Source: an uncultured Bacilli bacterium
GTDB lineage: Bacteria > Bacillota_I > Bacilli_A > RF39 > UBA660
Assembly (NCBI GenBank): GCA_934101595.1
Contig: CAKORR010000004.1
Span: 62,001-126,000 of the forward strand
Direction of reading: 5' to 3'
Length of the DNA stretch: 64,000 nt
The notes beneath the pieces are model-generated. The model was not told the origin of the DNA, did no database searches, and worked only from the letters and a program-made list of their open reading frames with translations. The stretch's first letter is position 1, and the number at the start of each line of letters is the position of its first letter. Made by a program: the position numbers and the translations under genes. Shown piece by piece: positions 8,734 to 15,475 of this stretch.

Positions 8734-9993
8734 ATGATTAACGATTCAAAGAAGTCATTTGATGTATTAAAAGAAAGAGGATATGTATATCAAGCGACAA
8801 ACGAAGAAAAAATTAAAGAAATGTTAAATGGTGGAGAGCCTAAAACATTTTATTTGGGTATAGATCCAACTGCCGATAGTTTACACATAGGGCACTTCTT
8901 TGCTTTAACAATGGTAAGAAGATTGCAAAAAATGGGACATCATCCAATAATTGTTATTGGAGGAGCAACAGCATTAATTGGTGATCCAACAGGCAAAAAA
9001 GACATGAGAAAGATGTTAACAAAAGAACAAGTAGCACATAATAAGGCAGAAGTAAAAGAACTTGTAAAAAGATTTGTGGAAGTAGATGGAGAAAATCCAG
9101 CATTAATTTTAGATAATGCAGAATGGATTAATCCTGAATCATATATTGATTTTATGAGAAATATTGGAGTTCATTTTAATGTTAATAAAATGTTAGCAAC
9201 TGACTGTTATAAGAATAGATTAGAACAAGGTGGATTAACATTCTTGGAAATGGGTTATATGTTAATGCAAGCTTATGATTTTGTATACTTGAACGAAAAA
9301 TATGAATGTACATTAGAAATAGGTGGATCTGATCAATGGGCAAACATGATTGCTGGTGTTGAACTAGCTAGAAAAATGGATTTTGCAAATGAAAAAGAAG
9401 ATAGAGGATTACAAACATTAACTTGTCCATTATTAGTAAAAGCTGATGGAGAAAAGATGGGAAAAACAGCATCTGGTACATTATGGGTTTCTAGAGAGAA
9501 AACAACAGTATATGATTTTTATCAAATGTTCATGAATTCATTTGATGAAGATGTAGAAAGATTATTATCATTCTTTAGTGACTATGAGATAGAAGATATA
9601 AAGAAAATGTGCAAAGAGGATATAAGAAGTGCTAAAAAATTAATGGCATTTGAAGTAACAAAGCTTGTACATGGTGAAGAAGAAGCATTAAAAGTAAAAA
9701 AAGCAAGTGAAGATATTTTCTATGGTAAGGGAACATCAGTTGAGATGCCAAACTATACTATTGATTTTAGTGAAATAAAACCAGGTATTGATTTAGCAGA
9801 TTTGATGGTTAAAATTCAAATGGCAAAATCAAAAAGTGAAGTTAGAAGATTGTTAGAACAAGGTGGAATATATCTAAACGAAAAAAGAGTAGATGACAAT
9901 CCTAAGATTGTTACAGAATCTGACATTGTTGATAATGAAATGGTGTTAAGACGTGGTAAAAAGAATTATATGAAAGTTTTAGTAAAAAGATAA
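8734..9993 (+). CDS. tyrS: Tyrosyl-tRNA synthetase, copy 1
   Basis: A 419-residue bacterial TyrRS that charges tRNA-Tyr. Class I motif HIGH is at 51-54 in DPTADSLHIGHF, and the second signature KMGKT at 241-245. The C-terminal S4 RNA-binding domain (SKSEVRRLLEQGG, RRGKKNYMKV) resembles that of canonical TyrRS. Codons for residues 8-329 come from a 965-bp block repeated in the copy at 10308, with no mismatch seen by eye. The two genes part just after the SEDIF segment. The RBS is GAGGGGGA at 8717-8724. Unlike copy 2 it has no T-box leader, so it may be expressed irrespective of tRNA-Tyr charging. Confidence 0.95.
   Translation: MINDSKKSFDVLKERGYVYQATNEEKIKEMLNGGEPKTFYLGIDPTADSLHIGHFFALTMVRRLQKMGHHPIIVIGGATALIGDPTGKKDMRKMLTKEQVAHNKAEVKELVKRFVEVDGENPALILDNAEWINPESYIDFMRNIGVHFNVNKMLATDCYKNRLEQGGLTFLEMGYMLMQAYDFVYLNEKYECTLEIGGSDQWANMIAGVELARKMDFANEKEDRGLQTLTCPLLVKADGEKMGKTASGTLWVSREKTTVYDFYQMFMNSFDEDVERLLSFFSDYEIEDIKKMCKEDIRSAKKLMAFEVTKLVHGEEEALKVKKASEDIFYGKGTSVEMPNYTIDFSEIKPGIDLADLMVKIQMAKSKSEVRRLLEQGGIYLNEKRVDDNPKIVTESDIVDNEMVLRRGKKNYMKVLVKR
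8756..9720 (+). repeat. 965-bp direct repeat, copy A (tyrS catalytic part)
   Basis: Bases 8756-9720 match 10318-11282 (offset 1562) with no difference that I can find, third codon positions included. Flanks on both sides are unrelated in sequence. The repeat boundaries lie inside the two coding regions, so this is either a very recent partial duplication or gene conversion between diverged tyrS paralogs. Confidence 0.9.
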
Positions 9994-10012
9994 AAATACT
10001 AAAACTTTTTTT
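9975..10012 (+). terminator. Rho-independent terminator after tyrS copy 1
   Basis: AGTTTTAGTA at 9975-9984 pairs with TACTAAAACT at 9997-10006, followed by a T run. The left arm is inside the last codons of the gene. Confidence 0.8.
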
Positions 10013-10026
10013 AATTATTGAAAAAA

Positions 10027-10057
10027 ATGACACAAAGCCAAAATAGTATGATATAAT
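10027..10057 (+). promoter_or_regulatory. Promoter of the Tyr T-box / tyrS copy 2
   Basis: ATGACA at 10027-10032 and a perfect TATAAT at 10052-10057, spacer 19. It lies just before the T-box leader. Confidence 0.6.
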
Positions 10058-10063
10058 GTATAT

Positions 10064-10292
10064 GTGTAGATTTATTGAATGTTGAAAAAAATACCTAGTA
10101 GTTTTTATAGTTTGTTTTTAGAGAACTGATGTGTGGTGAAAATCAGTACAATTATAAAAATGAATTACAATTTTTGAGTTCAATCGGTGTTGAACCGTTA
10201 TAATTTTAAGTGCATAGTAAAATTACTATGAATTAAGGTGGTACCGCGAGCTATTTCGTCCTTATATTGGATTTAGATAGTTCGCTTTTTTT
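10064..10292 (+). promoter_or_regulatory. T-box riboswitch leader, tyrosine specifier
   Basis: The T-box sequence AAGGTGGTACCGCG is at 10234-10248. Upstream is a stem I region with an AGAGA K-turn-like element at about 10120, an ACTGAT/ATCAGT hairpin with a GGTG loop, and a candidate specifier TAC (Tyr) at 10166-10168 in GAATTACAA. A GTTCAA/TTGAAC hairpin follows, and an intrinsic terminator ends the leader. Uncharged tRNA-Tyr should stabilise the antiterminator and switch on tyrS copy 2. This fills most of the 314-base gap between the two tyrS genes. Confidence 0.92.
10246..10292 (+). terminator. T-box-controlled terminator before tyrS copy 2
   Basis: GCGAGCTAT at 10246-10254 pairs with ATAGTTCGC ending at 10285 (one G-U pair), followed by seven T. 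The left arm overlaps the T-box sequence, as expected for mutually exclusive antiterminator folding. Confidence 0.9.
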
Positions 10293-10307
10293 AAGGAGGA
10301 TGAGTAT

Positions 10308-11552
10308 ATGAAAAAAGCATTTGATGTATTAAAAGAAAGAGGATATGTATATCAAGCGACAAACGAAGAAAAAATTAAAGAAATGTTAAATGGTGGAGAG
10401 CCTAAAACATTTTATTTGGGTATAGATCCAACTGCCGATAGTTTACACATAGGGCACTTCTTTGCTTTAACAATGGTAAGAAGATTGCAAAAAATGGGAC
10501 ATCATCCAATAATTGTTATTGGAGGAGCAACAGCATTAATTGGTGATCCAACAGGCAAAAAAGACATGAGAAAGATGTTAACAAAAGAACAAGTAGCACA
10601 TAATAAGGCAGAAGTAAAAGAACTTGTAAAAAGATTTGTGGAAGTAGATGGAGAAAATCCAGCATTAATTTTAGATAATGCAGAATGGATTAATCCTGAA
10701 TCATATATTGATTTTATGAGAAATATTGGAGTTCATTTTAATGTTAATAAAATGTTAGCAACTGACTGTTATAAGAATAGATTAGAACAAGGTGGATTAA
10801 CATTCTTGGAAATGGGTTATATGTTAATGCAAGCTTATGATTTTGTATACTTGAACGAAAAATATGAATGTACATTAGAAATAGGTGGATCTGATCAATG
10901 GGCAAACATGATTGCTGGTGTTGAACTAGCTAGAAAAATGGATTTTGCAAATGAAAAAGAAGATAGAGGATTACAAACATTAACTTGTCCATTATTAGTA
11001 AAAGCTGATGGAGAAAAGATGGGAAAAACAGCATCTGGTACATTATGGGTTTCTAGAGAGAAAACAACAGTATATGATTTTTATCAAATGTTCATGAATT
11101 CATTTGATGAAGATGTAGAAAGATTATTATCATTCTTTAGTGACTATGAGATAGAAGATATAAAGAAAATGTGCAAAGAGGATATAAGAAGTGCTAAAAA
11201 ATTAATGGCATTTGAAGTAACAAAGCTTGTACATGGTGAAGAAGAAGCATTAAAAGTAAAAAAAGCAAGTGAAGATATTTTCAGCAACAAAGGTAACTCT
11301 GATAATACTGAAACAAAAAAAGTATCCAAAGAGATTTTAAAAGAAGCTATTAATGTCGTAGAAGTATTAATGTTGTCAGGTATATTTGAGTCAAAATCTG
11401 AGGTGCGAAGATTAATTGATCAAAATGGTGTAAGTATTAATAATAATAAAGTTACTTCTACTGATATGTTAATTGATATGAATTTGCTAGATAATGATGC
11501 TCTATTAATACAAAAAGGCAAGAAAAAATTCGTTAAGTTAATTTTTGAATAG
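10308..11552 (+). CDS. Tyrosyl-tRNA synthetase, copy 2 (T-box regulated)
   Basis: A 414-residue TyrRS with the same catalytic core as copy 1 (identical residues from FDVLKERGY to KASEDIF) but a different C-terminal region. After the shared part it carries SNKGNSDNTETKK and a diverged S4 domain with SKSEVRRLIDQNG and QKGKKKFVKL. Active-site motifs HIGH and KMGKT are intact. AAGGAGG at 10293-10299 precedes the ATG. Given the diverged tail, I infer that an older, divergent TyrRS paralog has had its 5' three quarters overwritten by copy 1 or the reverse. Both copies look translatable. Loss of one or a resistance/backup role is possible. Confidence 0.92.
   Translation: MKKAFDVLKERGYVYQATNEEKIKEMLNGGEPKTFYLGIDPTADSLHIGHFFALTMVRRLQKMGHHPIIVIGGATALIGDPTGKKDMRKMLTKEQVAHNKAEVKELVKRFVEVDGENPALILDNAEWINPESYIDFMRNIGVHFNVNKMLATDCYKNRLEQGGLTFLEMGYMLMQAYDFVYLNEKYECTLEIGGSDQWANMIAGVELARKMDFANEKEDRGLQTLTCPLLVKADGEKMGKTASGTLWVSREKTTVYDFYQMFMNSFDEDVERLLSFFSDYEIEDIKKMCKEDIRSAKKLMAFEVTKLVHGEEEALKVKKASEDIFSNKGNSDNTETKKVSKEILKEAINVVEVLMLSGIFESKSEVRRLIDQNGVSINNNKVTSTDMLIDMNLLDNDALLIQKGKKKFVKLIFE
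10318..11282 (+). repeat. 965-bp direct repeat, copy B (tyrS catalytic part)
   Basis: Partner of 8756-9720. The match starts six codons into this gene with CATTTGATG and ends after the codons for SEDIF. Confidence 0.9.
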
Positions 11553-11759
11553 AAAAGGTTATTTGGCTATTATTTTGAAAAAGCTAATAACTCTTTTTCA
11601 AATGATTTATATTTAAAGGCTACGGTTTTTATGGAAAATGATATGAGTTATAATAACTTAATAATTTCATCAGACAAATCAGCTAAATCTTTCCATAATA
11701 TTGAAATGAAAGATTTAGATAATGTGAAAATATTAGTCTTGAATAAAATTAATGCTTAA
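11553..11759 (+). other. Open frame remnant after tyrS copy 2, unrecognised
   Basis: The frame of tyrS copy 2 stays open for 68 codons beyond its TAG, until a TAA at 11757-11759, encoding a stretch with FGYYFEKANNSF and FMENDMSYNNLII. An internal ATG lies at 11631 with no good ribosome site. I do not recognise the protein. It may be a fragment of a lost gene. Bases 11760-11879 hold nothing else that I can identify except the ribosome site GGAGGG for the next pseudogene. Confidence 0.4.
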
Positions 11760-11879
11760 AGCAAAAGATGTAATAAGATATATTAATAGAGCCAATAATA
11801 GATGAAAATGATTGGAAAAGTTTATAAGTTTAATAGCGGAAATATTATTGAGTATAATTAGACTGGAGGGTAATACTAT

Positions 11880-13152
11880 ATGATAAAATGGCTTGATGAT
11901 GTAACAAATAAAATTATTGAAAAAACTGATAATTTACAAATTATTACTTGTTAATGTGGAATATCTATTACTGGAATTGCTCATATAGGTAATTTTCGTG
12001 AACCAATTATTACGTATTTTGCCACCGAAGCATTAAAGCAAAAGGGAAAAGAAGTCAGGTTAGCCATGTCTTTTGATGATTTTGATAGATTTAAAAAAGT
12101 TCCTATTGTTATGCCTTATACAAGTATACCTAGTCCCTTTAGTAAAAATAAAACTTATGGAAAGGAACTTGAAGATATTTTTTTAGAAGAATTAAGTAGA
12201 CTGGATATTTATCCGGAAATAATATATCAAACTGAACAATATAAAAGTGGTAGGTATGATGAAAAAAATATACTTGCTATGGATAAAAGAAATTTTTGAT
12301 ATTATTTCAAAATTTAAAACACAAGAATTTACAATAGAAGATAAGAATAATTATTATCCAATTAGTTTATATTGCCAATGTTGTGGAAAAGATTCAACTA
12401 CTATAATAAATTATAATAAAAAAACTCATGAAGTTGAATATAAATGTGTTTGTGGAGACCAACGTATACAAAGGATTGAAAAAAGTGGAAATATTAAATT
12501 GCAATGGAAAATTGATTGGCCTATGAGATGGCAAGAGGAAGGTGTTATTTTTGAACCAGGTGGTAGAGATCATTCTGCTGAAAATGGAAGTTATGCTGTT
12601 TCAAAAGTAATTGCAAAACAAATTTTTGACTACGATGCACCATCATATATTGCGTATGATTTTATAGGCATTAAAGGTGCTAATGGAAAAATGGCATCAT
12701 CAGCAGGAAATGTTTTAACTTTGACTGATTTATTAAGAGTCTATGATAAAAATATTATTTTGTGGTTTTATGCAAAAAATAAGCCAAATCATCAGTTTAA
12801 TATCGCACTTGATGAAGATGTTTTACGTTATTATGCAGAATTTGATAGCGTGAACGAAGAAGAAAATCAATGGTTAAAAGATACTTTAGTAGTGTTACAA
12901 CAAAGGTATAATACGACTCAAGAATTGCAAAATAACTTATATTCTGTAGTAAAGAATGGGGAAGAGGATTCAAAAACGGTAAAAAATAAGCAAAAAAGGT
13001 ATTTTCAAATAATTTATAATTTAATTTTAGGAAAAGATAGTGGGCCAAAAAAGGGGCTGTTATTATCAGCAATGAATTATGATGTAATAAAATCAAAATT
13101 ACAAAAATCTGACGAACTTGTTCGTCAGAGATTAAATTCAAAAAATGATTAA
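11880..13152 (+). pseudogene. Class I lysyl-tRNA synthetase, disrupted
   Basis: The reading starts at ATG 11880 (GGAGGG upstream), meets TAA at 11952-11954, resumes with SITGIAHIGNFRE (HIGH-type motif) and SFDDFDRFKKVP, both diagnostic of class I LysRS, and then hits TGA near 12297. A +1 shift around 12260-12300 restores the frame into a Cys-rich insert, GRDHSAENGSYAVSK, the KMSKS-type motif GKMASSAGN near 12690, and the C-terminal LGKDSGPKKG segment typical of this family. The total of about 424 codons is shorter than usual, suggesting loss from the helical domain as well. One nonsense codon and one frameshift make it a pseudogene. Class I LysRS is uncommon in this group, so lateral transfer is likely. 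Confidence 0.9.
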
Positions 13153-13196
13153 AGAAAAAGTAAAGAACGTAAATTATTTGTTCTTTACTTTTTCTT
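13152..13196. terminator. Strong bidirectional hairpin between convergent remnants
   Basis: A perfect 17-bp inverted repeat, 13152-13168 with 13180-13196, loop 11 bases, A-rich on the left and T-rich on the right. It separates the lysyl-tRNA synthetase pseudogene (+) from the HTH remnant (-) and can terminate both. Confidence 0.85.
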
Positions 13197-13400
13197 AGTG
13201 TACCTAATTGGTCTTAATATTTTAAGTAAACTAAGTACTGATGGAGAATATGCTCCACATTCAATTCTAGCAATTTTTTCTCTTGACACACCAGAATACT
13301 TGGAAAATAAATCTTGTGTTAAGTTGTTTTCTTTTCTAAAACTTATAAACCCTTTAATAAATATTTCATTTGATTTTTCAGGATTATAAGCAACCCAATA
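13185..13400 (-). pseudogene. XRE-type helix-turn-helix regulator, remnant
   Basis: Read on the minus strand, the frame is open from 13400 down to a TAA at 13185-13187 (about 71 codons). It contains FRKENNLTQDLFSKYSG followed by VSREKIARIECGAYSP and LSLLKIL, an unmistakable Cro/C1-type HTH. There is no start codon in this frame upstream; a TAA precedes the YWVAYNPEKS segment, and a neighbouring frame (MDYDKN) may be the missing N terminus after a frameshift. Such domains occur as antitoxins or repressors. The apparent plus-strand open frame over the same bases is its shadow. Confidence 0.75.
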
Positions 13401-13674
13401 TTATTTTTATCATAGTCCATACGTCTTCATCAGAATAATTGAATAAAATATGAGATACAATTCGGTAAAATTTAAACTTTTTATTGAAAATAATATTTTA
13501 AAATCGTGCAATATTGTTGTAAGGAGTTACGTTTAATAAGAAAAACATGCCAAATATTAGCATTGCCTATAGGAAAGATAACAAAGCTACATTCAAAGCC
13601 TTTAACATTGAAAAAACTAATACTTATGTTAGGCGTCTACTAAAGATATTATAGAAATATATAAAGGAGGAAAA
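13401..13674. other. Gene-free stretch
   Basis: No intact gene or RNA seen. Short open pieces exist on both strands (for example a plus-strand segment with KDNKATFKAFNIEKTNTYV ending at about 13653, and a minus-strand piece with NYSDEDVWTMIK) but I cannot assign them. The last bases hold the ribosome site AAAGGAGG for the next gene. Confidence 0.5.
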
Positions 13675-14373
13675 ATGAAATTATTTTTAAATGGCGGTGG
13701 TTGTGGTAACCAAACATTACTAGCATACAGAGAAATAAATAAAATAATTAATCATAATAAACCGGTATTATATATACCACTTGCTATGGATGAAAAAGAG
13801 CATCCATATGATAGTTGCTATGATTGGATTAAAGAAGAAATATCAAGTATAGATATTCCAAAAATTGAAATGGTAAGATCATTTGAAGAATTAGAAGAAA
13901 AGAACTTAGATGATTATTCATTAATATATATTGGTGGAGGAAATACTTATAAATTATTAAATGGTATTAAGAAAACAAAAACCTATGATAAATTAAAAAA
14001 GTACTTATTAAATGATGGAATAGTATATGGTAGCTCTGCAGGATCAGTTATTTTTGGAAAAAGTATAGATATAATAAGTATAATGGATAAAAATGAAATT
14101 AATTTAACTGATACAAAAGGATTTAATTGTTTAAATAACATTTCCATATTTGTTCATTATACTAACTATAAATCTAGACTTTCCGAAGAAGAAAATAAAG
14201 CCTTAACTGATAAATATACCAACTTTATTACTTAGTATACTAGTAGTAATGAAAAGGTAATAGCGATTCCAGAAGAGGATACTATTTTCTTTGATGGTAA
14301 AAATATAAGAGTAATAGGAAATTTACCATACTATATTTTTGAAAGTGGTAAGAATTGCAAATATAAAAGTTAA
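13675..14373 (+). pseudogene. Peptidase E-like (S51) protein with in-frame amber codon
   Basis: The first 186 codons encode an S51 peptidase-fold protein: NGGGCG at the N terminus, YIGGGNTYKLL, and the nucleophile-elbow motif GSSAGSVIFG. A TAG at 14233-14235 interrupts it. The same frame continues without another stop for 45 codons (EKVIAIPEEDTIFFDGKNIRVIG), matching the C-terminal strand of the family, to TAA at 14371-14373. The truncated form lacks the end of the fold, so I call a nonsense pseudogene. It has a good ribosome site, suggesting recent inactivation. A functional short version or suppression of UAG cannot be excluded. Confidence 0.8.
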
Positions 14374-14381
14374 AGACTTGA

Positions 14382-14489
14382 ATGACAAGAGCAAAAATTG
14401 AAATTAAATCAGCTATTGACAAAGTTACCTTTATTAATGCTGCAACATCTGGATCGTTTATTCTAAGTAAAAAGTATAGATTCGTATGA
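14382..14489 (+). other. 35-codon open frame, HPr-like remnant
   Basis: ATG 14382 to TGA 14489. The translation (KIEIKSAIDKVTFINAA, then SFILSKKYRFV) resembles the first half of atypical HPr-like domains of low-GC Gram-positives, without a phosphorylatable His. No ribosome site is evident. Probably a fragment; assignment is weak. Confidence 0.3.
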
Positions 14490-14497
14490 TTTATAAC

Positions 14498-14526
14498 TTG
14501 AAATCATTTGTACTTTTTGATAAAAT
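14498..14526 (+). promoter_or_regulatory. Promoter of the Val T-box operon
   Basis: TTGAAA at 14498-14503, 17-base spacer, TAAAAT at 14521-14526. Confidence 0.65.
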
Positions 14527-14532
14527 ACATTG

Positions 14533-14733
14533 AGAGACAAAGAACAAGAGGAGTAAATAATCAAGTAATTATTAGAGATGAAAAGCAGTAGCTGAAAGCT
14601 TTTCTTAATGAAAAATTATTGAAGGTTGCTTGGGAGTTGACATATAGTCCGCTAGGTAGCGTTAAAACATTAAGAAAAAAATAAGGTGGTACCACGAACT
14701 CACTCGTCCTTTGGATGAGTGAGAATTTTTTTT
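14533..14733 (+). promoter_or_regulatory. T-box riboswitch leader, valine specifier
   Basis: The T-box sequence AAGGTGGTACCACG is at 14683-14696. Stem I contains a GAAAAGC/GCTTTTC hairpin and a candidate specifier GTT (Val) at 14625-14627 in GAAGGTTGC. A terminator closes the leader. It controls the HD-hydrolase gene and valS, consistent with the Val specifier. Confidence 0.92.
14699..14733 (+). terminator. T-box-controlled terminator of the valS operon
   Basis: CTCACTCGTCC pairs with GGATGAGTGAG (one G-U pair) across a short loop, followed by eight T ending at 14733. Confidence 0.92.
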
Positions 14734-14743
14734 AGGAGGAATA

Positions 14744-15475
14744 ATGAAGGACAAATACAAAGCTTATGTAGAGACTTTTGATATTGGTTTATATGAAATA
14801 CAATTTAGATATGAACATAGTTTGCGAGTGGAAAAAATATGTCTAGAAATCGCAGATTATTATCAATTAAATAAATCTTTAAAAGAAATTTTAGAAGTCG
14901 TGGGACTACTACACGATTATTCGAGATTTAAACAATGGCATTTATACAAAACTTTTAGTGACCATGACTCATTTAATCATGCCGATGAGGCAGTTAAAGA
15001 TTTATTTGAAAAGGGAGAAATTAAAAATTTTTATTCTAAAGAAGAAAATTATGATGTTATAAAAAATGCCATTTATTATCACAATAAATTAAGCGTTCCA
15101 AAAGAATTAGATTATAATACTAGGCTAGTGTCAAATATTATAAGAGATGCGGATAAATTAGATATATTTTATTTATATACTTTGAATAAAGATTTTATAA
15201 AAACAGATAAATCTCCAATTAATGAAGAATTAAAAAAAGATTTTAAAAAACATACACTTCTTGATAGAAAAAAAGCATTAAGTGATAATGATTATATCTT
15301 AACTGAGCTCGCATATGTATTTGATATAAATTATAAGTATTCTTATGAGAAATTAAAAAAAGAAAATTACATTAATAAGATATATGAAGAAATGGATAAT
15401 AAAGAAATTTTTAAGCCGTTTATTGATGAAATAAATGAATATATAGAAATGAGAGTGAATGAAAATGATAGATAA
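14744..15475 (+). CDS. HD-domain phosphohydrolase
   Basis: A 243-residue HD-superfamily metal-dependent hydrolase. The N-terminal half carries His in YEHSLRVEKI, the paired LLHDYSR (His-Asp), a further HDSFNHADEA block and Asp in IRDADKLD, the usual set of metal ligands. These enzymes cleave nucleotides or other phosphoesters; the substrate is unknown. It is the first gene behind the valine T-box and overlaps valS by 11 bases, so its level follows tRNA-Val charging. The link may be only co-transcription. AGGAGGA lies just upstream of the ATG. Confidence 0.85.
   Translation: MKDKYKAYVETFDIGLYEIQFRYEHSLRVEKICLEIADYYQLNKSLKEILEVVGLLHDYSRFKQWHLYKTFSDHDSFNHADEAVKDLFEKGEIKNFYSKEENYDVIKNAIYYHNKLSVPKELDYNTRLVSNIIRDADKLDIFYLYTLNKDFIKTDKSPINEELKKDFKKHTLLDRKKALSDNDYILTELAYVFDINYKYSYEKLKKENYINKIYEEMDNKEIFKPFIDEINEYIEMRVNENDR

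Noticed and set aside
12797..13141. 114-codon minus-strand open frame
   Set aside because: Antisense of the LysRS pseudogene with no ribosome site and no protein-like pattern.
13198..13389. 63-codon plus-strand open frame
   Set aside because: It is the shadow of the minus-strand HTH remnant, which matches a known fold; the plus frame does not.
13675..14373. Pyrrolysine or selenocysteine decoding in the peptidase E gene
   Set aside because: UAG in a non-catalytic position and no supporting machinery; a nonsense mutation is simpler.
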